This document shows, piece by piece, positions 44,308 to 56,785 of a DNA stretch of 60,000 bases. Within the stretch, counting starts at the first letter, position 1, and each line of letters opens with the position of its first letter. Made by a program: the position numbers and the translations under genes. The DNA comes from Adiantum capillus-veneris (taxonomy: Eukaryota > Streptophyta > Polypodiopsida > Polypodiales > Pteridaceae): the NCBI GenBank assembly GCA_014529385.2, contig CM043971.1, positions 83,840,340 to 83,900,339 on the forward strand, written 5' to 3'. Below the pieces are notes generated by a model. That model did no database searches and was not told the origin of the DNA. It worked only from the letters and a program-made list of their open reading frames with translations.

Positions 44308-44882
44308 TGTTGGGGTTCATCAACACAAGAATCTCTCTCTACACACATGCTCTCAAACAAAGAATATATACTCACTTCATGAACATACTTAGCAAAAGAC
44401 ACATTCAGATAACTTCAGAGTCAACAAACAGAGCATAGAGAAAAGATAAGAAAGAGCAAAGAACACCATGGCTAAAGATTGTCTTGCATTCTCCTACATA
44501 GAACTCGTCCCAATACAAGTGCTAACTGATAGTTATAAATGTCCAACCCAAAATTGTTCTTGGCATAAAATATCAAACTAATCAAAATCCGACCTAGCAA
44601 GAATGCGACCTAGTAATATTTCGACCCAGCAAATGTTCAGATCCAGCAATATTCTGACCCAACAATATTCGGCAAATAATCCAACTCAGCAATATTCAGA
44701 GTCAGCAAATAATCAGACTTAGCAAATATCTGACTGACCAAATATTAGACTCAGTAATATTTAGAGTCAGCAATATTCAGAGTTAGTAATAATCAGACTT
44801 AGCAAATAACCGGCTCAGCAATATCTCAGTCAACAACGCTCGATTCGAAGAGTGAATTAGAAAAAGATTCAAAACCCCAACA
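44308..44882 (-). repeat. LTR of element F (575 bp)
   Basis: Plus-strand ends TGTTGGGGTT and AACCCCAACA are perfect inverted repeats. The interior contains an array of 16-17 base units (44590-44835). Confidence 0.7.
44590..44835. repeat. Degenerate 16-17 bp minisatellite inside the element F LTR
   Basis: About 15 variants of gactcagcaatattca follow each other, for example gacccagcaaatgttca, gagtcagcaatattca and gacttagcaaatatct. Confidence 0.85.
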
Positions 44883-45330
44883 ACTACAATACGTTCATGT
44901 CCACACTAGAAAACACAAGGAATACCTCTAGGAGGCACATCAGTGGGAAGAGGCACCAACCTTTGTTGAACACAATCAAACAACATAATGAACCCTAACC
45001 TAATTATTTTCACCCCCCTAGAGATTCAAGGGAATAGGATATTGAATAGATGGGAGGGTAGCCCTAGGTCTAAACCCCTATCCTTGTCATCATCGAGAAA
45101 AACAAAGCAATTATGTGCGAGACCATACGTGCCATCCGTGTAATCATGTAGCTCCTTCTCATCATTAGAGGCACAAATGTTCACTAAGAACGTCACTAGG
45201 CATCTATAGTCATCTTGGTCAAAAGGGTAAGCTTGTGAAATTGGAGAGACTTTCTCTACTAACTAGGGATCGGTCGTGGTGAAGAGATGTATCAGCCATT
45301 CCAATTCCTCAAAATTCTTTTCACATGCTA
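44883..45330 (-). pseudogene. Decayed ORF of unrecognised family
   Basis: The minus strand gives AYPFDQDDYRCLVTFLVNIC, ASNDEKELHDYTDGTYGLAH and FLDDDKDRGLDLG with few stops. The YPFDxDD motif recurs in the ORF next to copia E (13.98 kb). Origin unknown. Confidence 0.3.
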
Positions 45331-45799
45331 GGGTATCTACCAAATCTCATTCACAGGCAAGCACTGGGTAGACTATGTGAAACACTTGTGAAAAGTAAAC
45401 TCTCACCCAAGGTAGGAGTGGATGACTCTAGCGTACTAGCCATATCTGTACACACAGATATATGCTGACTAGAGTGAAAATATTATAAGGGTCATGTCAA
45501 AAGGTCGTGTCTTTGTGCATAATGTGTTATTATGAATTTGTAGGTTTCCAGTTTTTTGTTTGGTGGCTCTTGCTCTTGTACTTTTCTATTTTTGTTTTCT
45601 TGAGTATAGGGCTATTTATATACATTCCCTAAGATTAGGAGATTGAGAGGCTAGGGAGGAAGGTTAAGAGGGGAGCAAGTGAATGATGGATGTCAGCAAA
45701 CACTCCCCCCTTCCTTGGTAGATCGTACCTTTTGGAACGATGTCGCCACCTTTTGAAACCAATTGTTCCAAGTTGTTATGGGTGAAGGCTTTGACCGAT
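45331..45799. other. No recognisable gene
   Basis: Includes a possible TATA (ggctatttatatacattccc, near 45609) but no coding sequence it could serve. Confidence 0.35.
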
Positions 45800-45889
45800 G
45801 TTTTCGACCACCCTAGGCGTTTCATCTAGTTGCAATGGTGGTAAGGTACTCTTCCATGATTTTATTTGCAATGTTGTTGTAGGTGGTTA

Positions 45890-46384
45890 ACTTACAATGG
45901 GAGGTGAAAATTCTTTCTTGTTTGTATGGATATGTACAATGGTAGTTGGAGGTTGTGTCGAAGCTTGTATTTCCGTATATGAACTACATGAAGAGCAAGA
46001 AGCTTCATTTGTTTTTTCTATGTTGGAGCTGAGCAAAACAAGCCTTTTTTACTTGGGTACCCAAACTAGCTCCGGATCAGGTGTATAGTATTCTGTGATC
46101 TTTCCCTTCCCACGAACCAAGTGCCTATGGTTGCTGCTAGGTGGACCCAATCCACATTGTGACACTCAATCATCCCAGGTCGAACATCCATATAAGGGGA
46201 ATGTTTCCCAACATCAATGTCCATTTTACACGTGTAACAATATTTCAATGGGGTCGAGTGAACTGTGGTGTCAGATCTATGATCAGTTATAAATTTGTTT
46301 TCTAGAGGATGTGCTCGACCGATTACAAGATCAACTCGAATGACAGAGTCCTAGAACTGCAGGTAGACATGGTTTTTAGACCAG
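45890..46384 (-). pseudogene. Gypsy H post-protease segment
   Basis: REAKMADDWSKNHVYLQF, a stop, and DPELVWVPK-type text are readable. They match the GRPWLREAKVVHDW-like region after the Tat-group protease. A frameshift separates it from the protease ORF. Confidence 0.5.
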
Positions 46385-46660
46385 TCATCCGCCATTTTTG
46401 CTTCCCTCATGAAAGGACATCCTAAGATCATCTCCAAAAACATAGTGTGCTTGGAAAAATCCATAGCAATAAAGGGATGCCATTTTGTATCCAAAGACCT
46501 TGATCTTGAGATCTTCTAGCATCTCAATAGGTTTAACAATAGTCCCAATGGCCATCTTTATTACTATGTTTGTAGTCCCAAGGTGAAGTCTTCCCATAGT
46601 TTTCCAGTAATTTTTAGTTATAATGCTAATCCCAGTGCCACCATCAAGAATTCCCTTCAC
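46385..46660 (-). pseudogene. Gypsy H aspartic protease
   Basis: MKGILDGGTGISIITKNYWK contains the retropepsin active-site context (D-G-G-T-G, then hydrophobic residues). TNIVIKMAIGTIVKPIEMLE and DLKIKVFGYKM give the following strands. Such proteases cut the gag-pol polyprotein. The frame ends without the remainder of pol. Confidence 0.65.
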
Positions 46661-46807
46661 AGTTAATCCCTTGATAGTGATTGGTATAGTCGCTTGGGTT
46701 CATCGCCTTCAAAGTATTGTCCCAACTTGTTAACATGTATTTCAACAACAGAGTTCTCACCTAGGTTGGGTTGTGGATCTAAGTGTTCCTCTTCTATTGG
46801 CACCTCC

Positions 46808-48502
46808 CTAGTTCCATCTATCTGTGCAAATTGTGGTAGCCTGGACTTTCAGTTCTTCATTGAGTAAAGCTCGCTGAGCTAAGAATAGCTCGGGGTCTCC
46901 ATATAATTTGGACATAATGGTGTTTCTAAATTTTGAAGCCATGAAATCCATCAATTTGACAATATTTAACGACACTTTTTGGGTAAGAAAGGAGTATGCC
47001 CACTTTCCCATGACTTAAAGTCACTTTCTTATTGGATGACACTAGGTATTGCTAGTGTTCTATGGTCTTTGTGAGGTTGCTTTTGCATACGGAACACTGT
47101 GTCTGTAATCTGGATATGTCTAGGTGATGGCTCTAAATCCCTTTGGGTCTCTTCCATCAAACCCATTAATTGCTTGACTCTCTTGATCTCCTCTGTACGG
47201 TTTGGGTAAGTTCCTAAATTTTTTTTGGGCCCTGGCCACTGTGGCTCATGACAATCTTCCTTGTTTTTCTATTTTCTAGTGGTCGTTTTAGTCTCCATGG
47301 TCTCACCTAAATTAGAATCATCTTCAATGTCGTTCATATAAACGGGGTCGTCACCATTCCCTATGTTGGTCTTTGAACTAGGGTCTGACTTCACTCCTTT
47401 TTGCGATCTCTTACTTTGTGTTTTCTTCTTCTTCTGGGATTGGGCAATTGATGTTGTGTCTCTTTCTTCAAGAATGTAATTTTGGTTTTGGAGCATCAAT
47501 CGTGTGAGTACATTTATTGGTACCACAGGTGTACTTTGTGATAACTCCTTGGTAACCTCAATTAAGTTCAATGATGTGAAATTTGGCGCATTTCAATTAT
47601 TAGGAAATTGGGCAATCAATGATCTATGCCACATCAATTACACATGAGTATCGACATTGTGGATGTGCTTGATTGATTGGTTTGCATTAGTGTGGCATTC
47701 TTTTGTAATCTAATAGAACACTTGGCTACAAGATGTGGACCTCCACACTCGTAGCATTAAAGAGGTGGTCTCTTGGCAGTGAAATTGATATTTTGGCCTC
47801 TTGCTATAAGAGCAGCTACTTGATAGACAGGTTTGACTTGTCCCCAATAGTCTCCATTTAGTATTGTGGACTTTCTTTAAAATCATCAATCCCATATGCA
47901 ATATTAGGGTCTATATCTTCCTCACAACCTTCCAAACAAGTAATGGATGACTCATAACCCACTTGATTCACATAAGTGATTGTCAGATGTGGGGGTTGCG
48001 GTCCTAGCACTGGAGGTGGTAAGGGTGTTGTTTGAACAACATTTTGGGCCCTAGGGACCATGTGTTGTGACGGTTGTTCAAGAGGCGGGGCGGACATCAA
48101 TGTAGGCACTCAAGGTGTGTCCGTCATGATAAGGTTGGTCTATTGGCCATCACACGTTTAAATACTATGCAATCCTTGGCTTATGACCATACCTTCCACA
48201 TGCATTGCAATTCCCATTGCATTTTCCCTAAATGTAAGGAATTCAGTGGTACTATGCGGATCATAGCAAACTGAGCACCATTTTTGCTCTCTTCTTGGAT
48301 ACATATGATTGTTTTGTGGAGCACGATTGTCTTTAAGGCTTTCTTGAATGGCCTTGGTGAGATGTACTAAAGTCACCTCAAATATCTTTGGCTCTTTAGT
48401 AATAGGCTTTTTGGTCATTGGCTCATGCCCCGATGCTTGCAAGCTAGTAGATTTAGGCTCAAGAGACACTCTTTCTCCTTGAATCATTAAATTGTCCTCC
48501 AA
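46808..48502 (-). pseudogene. Gypsy H gag-protease linker with damaged zinc knuckle
   Basis: Frames at 48502-48158, 48109-47858, 47901-47710, 47571-47269 and 47011-46808 lie in order on one strand. The first includes KWCSVCYDPHSTTEF, a knuckle whose last Cys is Phe. The later ones are Pro-, Lys/Ser- and Thr-rich linkers (KKKKTQSKRSQKGVKSD), and the last contains VSLNIVKLMDFMASKFRN. Stops and shifts separate them. Confidence 0.5.
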
Positions 48503-48577
48503 TTGGATCGCGTTGGTGGTGACTGCTTCCCAAGTGGTGATACCTCTAATGACTAGGCCATTGTAGATATCCTCATG

Positions 48578-48874
48578 TCATAGTTCCCTAATGAATCTAT
48601 CGAGAAATTGGTTAGTATTGAAGTGATCATTTGGATTACAACGAGAATTTAAATGCTTCAAGTGACTAATAATGTCTCTCACGAACTCCCCTTCCTCTCG
48701 TGGGGCTTTTTGGACCTGAGATGCCACACCCCAAAGTACTCCCTCTCGTATGTACTCTTTCAAGAACAGTCTCCTAACAATAGGGTAAATCGTTTTTTCT
48801 TCCATCCTTAGGGTTCTATACCAATCCCCAGCCTTCCCACTCAAGGTCAAGCTTAAAGCATTACTCTTATGCAT
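48578..48874 (-). pseudogene. Gypsy H gag core (Retrotrans_gag-like)
   Basis: A 98-codon frame with NALSLTLSGKAGDWYRTL, FLKEYIREGVLWGV and REEGEFVRDIISHLKHLNSR, matching the order of the plant gypsy gag domain (A..W...L, F..F...F, E....Y). This domain packages the element RNA. Confidence 0.7.
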
Positions 48875-49046
48875 GTCATTGTGCTCTCCTAGGGAATTTC
48901 ATATTTGTTCAAATACTTCGATATGATTTCTCACATCCCCGTCTCCACTAATTTTTTTTTGTGAGCTTGGCTATTTGTATTGCCTTACTTCTAGGCTCTC
49001 TATCAGGCGTGTTACACATATTTTCAACAATGTTTCAACCGATAGC

Positions 49047-50217
49047 TTAAACAAATGTTTCCAGGTCACCTAAGTGAGCAGGTATGGTGGGGACAGGTGC
49101 TCTTGGGACTACATGTGGAATGGGGGTTGGCATTGGGTTTGGTGTATATGCAGCCCTTGGGTTCCAAGTTTGGTACGGTGTTGTGCCATGTGGTGGCCCA
49201 AAGTTCATATGTGTGGCCCTGGGCATAACATACATTGAATGTGACATGCTAACGCTAGCTGGTATGGTCCCATTGAAATAAGGGCTTGGACGTTGTGGTT
49301 GTGGAGCATAAGTTGTTGAAACAATGGGAGGGGTAGGAGCTATATGAGCATCAGGAACCATAGGTGCATATGATTGATACACACTTGTAGGTACTGTTGC
49401 AAGCATTGAGCCACAATGTAGCGGTGCTTTACTAACAAATGAGGTCCATGGCGTGTTCTTTGTCATGCCCATCACTGGGGTAGGCATGGTAGCCGTGGTG
49501 TCATCAAGAGAAAGATGAGCTAAACTTGGAAAGGTAAAGCTATCACTTGTGGGCTCAGATTGTGCTAGAATTTGATTTTCTTTTCCCTCGCTCCAAGGAT
49601 ATATCGCTCAACCTCTTGCACTTCGGCAAGGCTTCTACCATTAGGTAATATAACCTCGGGGGAGAATAGCTCTGAAGACTCAGGGGGTGTAGTAAATGGA
49701 GTATTTCACAGGCACACTCTCGAGGAGCATGGGGTATACGTTGGTGATGATTGGTGAATTTACTTCCCCACCCCCTTTATTTACATCGCTAGCTCCATGT
49801 CCGGAGCAAGTGGCTCTACTAAAAGTCTCCTTCAAGCGGCTAAGCACGCTCGGCTCGGAACGTGGGTCCATGGCATGCATGTCTTGGCTTGAATTATCGG
49901 GGTTAGGCATCGAGTAATCTTCCATGAACTTGTAGCCAGAGGAATAGTCACTAGATACAATTTGTGCATCCTGAGTGGTACTACCTTGGGTTCCCGCTGA
50001 GGGCCTAGAGCCTAATGTGGAGGAATAATGGGTGCCAGCGTAAATGAAAACACTCTCTATATGATCGTCCTCTAGCACACAAATAGAGCGTAGGTTCATG
50101 TGACCTTCTAGAAGTGTAGGTGAGTGCCCATGAAGGCTGCTCAACTAGTTTTTTGGGCGTTTGCAATCCAAATTTATCCTCAATTTTTTTGTTTTTATGG
50201 TCCTTTTTTCTAACCAA
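49047..50217 (-). pseudogene. Gypsy H gag N-terminal and Pro-rich region
   Basis: A plausible start is MVRKKDHKNKKIEDKFGLQT at 50217. A frameshift leads into a Ser/Asp-rich frame (50144-49680), and a Pro/Thr/Met-rich frame (49487-49047) follows. No folded domain is recognised. The position before the gag core fits an N-terminal extension. Confidence 0.4.
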
Positions 50218-50597
50218 GCCACCGAATATGGCGTGTGATAGCTCAAAATGAGTGTCTTGGCTAGAGAGACGTGCTGTGCTTTACAGCCCTCGATTTGGTT
50301 ACTTAAAGCCCTCGGAATTCTAAAAAGAGTCTTTTCTTAGTCGGGAAGAAGGCTAGAATTAGTAAGTCCAAAGGGTGAGTGTGAAGGGAATGGTAGAGGA
50401 CTTGAGGAACTTGTCCCACATGCCCTCCCCTCACTTCAGGTTCTAGTTTTTATATATATAGTAGTATCTATACTATATCGTAAGTGTAAGATTCCCAATT
50501 TTTGGGTCTCTTTAAAAAATAAAAAAATTAGCTTTCAGTATCTATTTTGTCAAATTTTGATTTAAAATGCTTAATTGACAGTATCGGAAGGTTCTAA
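50218..50597. other. No gene; presumed gypsy H leader
   Basis: An AT-rich palindromic patch (tatatatatagtagtatctatactatat, split near 50465) is the only visible structure. Confidence 0.35.
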
Positions 50598-50945
50598 AGT
50601 GAAAAGCAAGGCCGTTTCAATGTTTCAGTAGGTTAGACGGATGTTTGGTTCAGTTTTGGAAAAATTCGCTATTTTTAGTGTTTTTTTGCAAAAAGCAAGA
50701 TCGGATCCTTGATCTACGTGTTCCAGGGAAGCTATGGTTCCATTTTGTAAAAGTCTACTTTTCGAGTGCTTTTCACACTATTTTTAGCTTTTTATGATTT
50801 TTAGTGCTTTTTAGTGAAAAGCGAGTCCGCTTTCTTATTCCAGTGGGGACGAGGGTAACCCGTGGTTCAACTTAATTTTTTTTTTCTTTTTACTCTATTT
50901 TAAACTTTTTGCGCTTTTCGGCATTTTCGAAAAGCAATGTGTTTT
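50598..50945. repeat. Degenerate tandem repeat, about 90-125 bp units
   Basis: Blocks starting gtgaaaagcaaggccg (50598), tgcaaaaagcaagatcgg (50687), gtgaaaagcgagtccgc (50814) and cgaaaagcaatgtg (50928) each run through ttccag/tttcag, a ggttc motif and a T-rich tail ending in gcttttc or gtttttt. Confidence 0.5.
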
Positions 50946-51427
50946 TTATGATGACCTAAACATGAAAATATTAATTTTAGTCTCAGTTGGATTTAAAAAT
51001 GATCATTGAGAGCAATAACTAGACTAAACGGGATTTTTACGGGAATTATTTTTTTAAGAAGCGGTACCGTAAATACGCCGGGATAGTACAAGAAAATCAT
51101 AATCATGTTGGGATATACGATGCGGCATAGTCTAGCTAAGGTTCCATTAGTTGGCCAGATACTGTTCAATTGGTCAGTTTTACTTGAAAAATTGAATGAT
51201 AAGTGGGAGAGTTGACCACCAAAAGCAAAGGCATGTTTTTAGCAAAGTTCCCAAAAGCTTGCAACAATTCTTGGTGACGGGAGCAAAGCGAGACACGAAC
51301 CCCGACGGCCTCTAAAACGCCGAGAGCAGATGGCATGCCTCGAGCCGGTCACGGTAAAGCGAACAGGGGGCACCACCTAGCTTTGAGCGGCTAGGACGCA
51401 GACCACGGTGATGTGAACACTGCAAAC

Positions 51428-51429
<2 letters not shown>
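50946..51429. other. No gene; one possible tRNA-like stretch
   Basis: The reverse strand at about 51345-51270 (ggctcgaggcatgcc ... gtcggggttcgtgtctcg) is weakly tRNA-like, with a poor box B. Not called as a gene. Confidence 0.25.

Positions 51430-51506
<77 letters not shown>
51430..51506. repeat. (CA)n then (GA)n compound microsatellite
   Basis: About 15 CA units (51430-51460), then about 23 GA units (51461-51506). Confidence 0.96.
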
Positions 51507-51510
<4 letters not shown>

Positions 51511-52332
51511 TTGACAAATGATGAAAACCCTCGGGGGTGTGAGGGAGAATTATTTCTTGCAGTATTTACAATGACCTTCCTTCTGGCGAGGTGGTACACA
51601 GTGGTGATAGAGAGGTAGGGAGAAGAGATGGTGAATCTACTTGGTGCGTTCTCTAAAGACGACTCGATGATGTGAAACTTGCTACCAAGAAGGTGTGTGT
51701 GTGTGGATCGACCATTGGAATCGAGAGGTGGACGTAGCTCTCTTTAAATGGTGCAATTCCCAAAACAAACCATCACACAAGTCCCCTCCCCGTAATGCCA
51801 ATAGTGTCAATTTATCCCACTAAAACTCTACCAAGTGCTGACTTCTCATGAACTGCCCCCCCGATAGTGACCTCTCAGTGCCCTTTTATAGGTGTTGGTT
51901 GCTTGGGTTAGGGTAATCCCGGTTTGATTAGGGTAAGCTAATCGGGGAGACAAAGTAAGACGGTGGGCCCAGTGTGGTTGACCCTTGCTTTGTCTTGGGA
52001 GTTATTAAAAATGAAAACCTCTAAGTGGGCCTTTGTGACCATCACCTAGAGAGAGGGAATTTACAAATTGGGAATTTTACAAGGCTTGGGTGAAAACTGA
52101 AAAATGATAATGATAACCTACGGTTTACTGAAAATGGTGTCGTGGTTGCATGATGCCGGTGAATGGCAGCTTGCTGGTGCGTCGGTGTAGTGCGTACGTC
52201 TTTTCGGGGTCGGTCGGGGCATGCCTTCGGCGCCTTTGTTCTTTTTGTTTTCGGTGTCGCGTGATTCGAGTGCCTTCCTTCTTTTTTCGAGGTCGTCGAC
52301 GTCGTTGAGTCGTCCGTTTTCTTTGTATTTTA
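51507..52332. other. No recognisable gene
   Basis: GC-richer than neighbouring sequence, with no motif-bearing frame. Confidence 0.4.
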
Positions 52333-53549
<1,217 letters not shown>

Positions 53550-53639
53550 ATGGTGAATGGTAAAGAGCCTTTTTCTTTTTTGGTAACAAGCCTTCCCTTC
53601 CTTAGGGTGTGGTTCTCACGGTCACGGTTTTGAAAACCA

Positions 53640-53662
53640 ATCATCATTAGCCCTCCCATTTG
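53640..53662 (-). promoter_or_regulatory. Possible purine tract and 3' LTR edge of gypsy G
   Basis: Just after the integrase stop the minus strand reads aaatgggagggctaa and then tgatgattgg. This is a purine tract followed by a TG that could open the 3' LTR. No LTR partner is in the window to confirm it. Confidence 0.35.
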
Positions 53663-53673
53663 GCTAGAGGCAT

Positions 53674-54384
53674 TCATGCTTCTAGCCCTTCCTCTACATC
53701 TTTAGTTGTGGAGTTAGAGGGTTCTCCCTCTTCTGGAATGTCTAGCATGAACTCTGGATCAAACCTAAGAAAATACCTTTTCAGCCTCCATCCATTGACT
53801 CTTGTCTTGTGAATTCTCCCATATGCTTCCATCAGCTTATAGATGCCGTTGTCATAGCGCCTTTTGACAATGAATGGTCCTTCCCATTTGGGTTGAAATT
53901 TCTTGTCCTTCCTGGTGTCAAATCTGTTGTCGTATCTCAGCACTAACATACCCTTTTCCAGGCCCTTTTCTTTGAGCCCTTGATTGAAGGTGAGCCGACG
54001 TTGTTCTGCCTGCGCTGCATAGTGATGGATTGCTTCTTCCCTATCTAGTTGGAGCCTCTCCAGATTCAGGATGTGGATTCAGAGATTTATAATTGGGCGT
54101 TGTATCTGGCTTGCCAAGACTCGTAAGCAGGCTATCTGTACCTCAATGGGTAGAGTTGCCTCCTTCCCATAAACTAGATGGAAAGGGGTGAAACCTAGTG
54201 ATGTTCGGAACGTTGTTCTGTAGTCCCACAGAGCTGCCATGAGATGTTTATCCCAGTCTCTTGTGCGATTGTTCACGTGTTTTGTGATGATTTTGCAAAT
54301 CATTCCATTTACCTTTTCTACTAGGCCATTACACTGTGGATAGTATGGTGTGGAATGTCGGCGTGTGATGCCTAACTTTTTCAT
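53674..54384 (-). pseudogene. Gypsy G integrase C-terminal half
   Basis: The frame 54384-54079 has the third catalytic residue context (STPYYPQCNGLVEKVN) and ALWDYRTTFRTSLGFTPF. A break follows, and then 53949-53674 holds KFQPKWEGPFIVKRRYDNGI, the GPF/Y-type domain that closes gypsy integrases. The frame ends at a natural stop 11 codons after DIPEEGEPS. Confidence 0.8.
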
Positions 54385-54857
54385 CAGTTCTCCTACCAGA
54401 TCGCCTCTGAAACCTGGTCCCCTGTCTGATATTATCTCTAGAGGAGTGCCAAAACGGCAACAGATGTGCTAAAAAATGAACTTTGCTACCTCTTGGGCTG
54501 TAAGTGACGGGTGGTGGCTGTTGTTTCTGTCCATCGAGTCATGTAGTCTACACCCAATATAATGTACAGTTTACCTGATTGGGACCTTGGTAAAGGACCT
54601 ATTGCATCTATTCTCCATTTCTCAAATGGACCATATGAAATGATAGGAGTTTGTGACTCATAGGTTAATGTGCGATCACTGGCCACTTGAAAAGCCTTGC
54701 ATGTTTTACACCAATGGTGTACATCCCTGTTCAAGCTAGGCCAAGAGTATCCTGCTTGTAGAATCTTCCTACTGGTGATATCTAGAGCAAAATGACCGCC
54801 ACAGATGCCATCATGGAAACTTGAAATTACCTCTGTGATCTCACTGGAGGTTGGCAC
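54385..54857 (-). pseudogene. Gypsy G integrase zinc finger and core start
   Basis: Contains the HHCC finger (SFHDGICGGHFALDITSRK, WCKTCKAFQ) and the first catalytic aspartate (WRIDAIGPLPRSQSGKLYII). The frame changes at about 54490, before the second aspartate block, which is readable only in pieces (ISDRGPGF-like). Confidence 0.78.
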
Positions 54858-56550
54858 TCGCCCGAGAATCTGATCCTTGCCCGTTACAATACAAGTGGTC
54901 GTTTACAAGGCGGTATCTTGTAGCCTTCCTTACCAGCCACTGTTTTTGGCCTTTGGTGTACCCTTCTGGACATTCTCCTGCATCTAGAAAGTTAATGATA
55001 TCAGGCATAGCATCACTACCTTGAAGGAGGGGTAGTTTCAGTTTGATTGCTCCTACGGGAACGTCCTGTATTCTTTCTCGAGCATCTGTCTCCTGATTTT
55101 CTGATTTGGGGACATGAAATAGTTTCACTGCTTCAAACTTCCTTAGAAGATCCTTAACTTGGCGTAGTTGACCAAGTAAAACTTGATTTTTACAAACCCA
55201 AGTGCCGTTTATCTGTCTTATCAAAAGCAAAGCATCGCCAAACACATTTAGGCGCTGAATTCCTTGTGAAATACATTGTTTCAACCCAAGAATTAGGGCT
55301 GCATATTCTGTTTCGTTGCTGGAGTGGAAGTGTAATAACTGCCCGAGGGAGAATACTCTTTCTTGTTGCTCATTGAAAATGACTATGCCAGCTGCAGACT
55401 GGTCCACTGTTCTTTTGTATGCTCCCTCAAAGAATAGAGAGTGAGCTCTTTCTAGCTTAGAAATTTCTACCATTGGTGTTTCTTCTTTTGCTTTAGTGTT
55501 GACCTTCAACTTCTTCTCATAATGGCGATGAGTAAGAATTCCTGCTAAACTAGCCCTGGTGGAGTTTTCTACTTGCATGGTGTAGTCAAACTCTTGTAAT
55601 CTTACTAGCCATTTAGAGATCTTAGATAAGACATCCATGTGTCGCATTACATATGGGAAAACCTCATCCATTGTCAGGATTACAAAGGGTCTAGGCAGAA
55701 GATAGGAGCGGAACTTTGTGGTAGCAAACATTAGTGCAAGAACCATGTGTTCTACTTTGGTAAATCCCTTTTCTGACGGGGTCATGACACGACTAGAGAA
55801 GGAAATAGGTCGCATGAAAGAAGTTTGGGGGTCCTTTTGCATTAGCATGGCTCCGAGTGTATCACTTCCTACACTAGGGTTCACATAAAATGGCTCGTCC
55901 CACTTAGGGGGTGAAATGGTGGGAAGCTTAGCTAGGATTTGCTTCACCTTGGTAAATTGCTGCTCATTTTCTTCACTCCATGAGAAGACATCCCTCTGGG
56001 TGATTTGTTGTAGAGGGAGGACCACTTGAGATAGCAACTGAATGAACCTGCTTAAGTATCTTATCTTCGGAAGGAAAGAAACCAACTGCTTAGCGGTGGT
56101 GGGTGACGACAAAGATACCAGGGCTTGAATCTTGCTAGGGTCAGCCTCAATACATTTTGATGAAATTACATGGCCAAGGAGAGTGACTTTGCTTTCACCA
56201 ATGTGACACTTATCCACGTTGAGTTGGCCACCCAAGGTTTGCAACCTGGTTAAGCCATCATAGACTTTGCTTAAATGGAGGGCTCGTGAACTATAGATGC
56301 AAAAATCATCTATGAAAACCCGTATTGATGTTCCAAAGTAGGGTTGGAAAACAAAGGTCACATAGCACTGAAATGTGGCCGGAGCCTTAGTGAGGCCAGA
56401 AGGCATCACTCTGTAAGCAAAGCATCCCCAAGGTGTGATGAAGGTTGTCTTCTTCTGGTCTTCTTCCGCAATGCTAATCTGGAAGTATCCTGAGTAGCCA
56501 TCACACACTGTGTATCGTTCGTTACGTGCCACTTCATTGAGAATTTCATC
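54841..56550 (-). pseudogene. Gypsy G RT core, RNase H and second RNase H
   Basis: A 563-codon frame. RT residues 1-120 include CDGYSGYFQI, MPSGLTKAPATFQ and the catalytic box RVFIDDFCIYS (DD at 75-76). The first RNase H (about 210-335) has FYVNPSVGSDTLGAML, where the first catalytic Asp is Asn. The second RNase H (about 362-488) has LFFEGA (Asp expected at the Glu), NETEYAAL, FGDALLL and ETDARER, so its Glu and last two Asp are in place. Both RNase H domains have a damaged first catalytic residue. Confidence 0.87.
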
Positions 56551-56785
56551 CTAGAATGGGAGGGGAAAGTGACCCCTCTTCATGGCTGCATTGAGAGGTT
56601 TATAGTCCACACAGAATCTCCACTTGCCATTCTTCTTTGGTGTGACTACTACTGGGGAGACCCATTCTGAGTCTTCGACGGGGTAGATGAAACTTGCCTG
56701 TAGAAAACTTCTCACTTCTTTAAGTAGTGCCTCTTGTTGGATTATTCCAAGTCTTCTGAGCCTTTGCACCACCGGTTTTCTGCCT
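56551..56785 (-). pseudogene. Gypsy G RT N-terminal blocks
   Basis: VQRLRRLGIIQQEALLKEVR, SEWVSPVVVTPKKNGKWRF and CVDYKPLNAAMKRGHFPLPF form the start of RT. TAG at 56553-56551 separates it from DEILNEVARNE in the same frame, a simple nonsense change. Confidence 0.85.

Larger units (their letters stand above)
41260..44882 (-). mobile_element. Element F: LTR element with unrecognised ORFs (single LTR found)
   Basis: The minus strand begins with a 575-bp LTR (44882-44308) with perfect 10-bp TGTTGGGGTT/AACCCCAACA ends. A gypsy-type primer site, a leader of about 700 bases with a 34-bp minisatellite, and then the ORFs at 43576-42236 and 41916-41290 follow. No protease, RT or integrase motif was seen. 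The lower boundary, where the LINE at 40145-41250 stops, is inferred. It may be a non-autonomous element that depends on a gypsy partner. Confidence 0.55.
45800..50217 (-). mobile_element. Gypsy H: Ty3/gypsy gag-protease region without pol
   Basis: The minus strand carries a decayed gag start, Pro-rich region, gag core, zinc-knuckle-like motif, linker, aspartic protease and post-protease segment over 4.4 kb. RT, RNase H and integrase are absent; element F and other sequence lie where they should follow. It is a different copy from gypsy G, whose remaining part begins in the protease region. Confidence 0.7.

Noticed and set aside
44883-44960. Continuation of the LINE at 40145-41250 beyond element F
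   Set aside because: A possible IYNTF reading follows the LTR, but the next conserved block (DKAYD) could not be found, so the split LINE is not supported.
51270-51345. tRNA-like stretch with ggggttcgtgtctcg
   Set aside because: Box B lacks the conserved A, and the acceptor and anticodon stems do not close well; not enough for an RNA gene or a SINE call.
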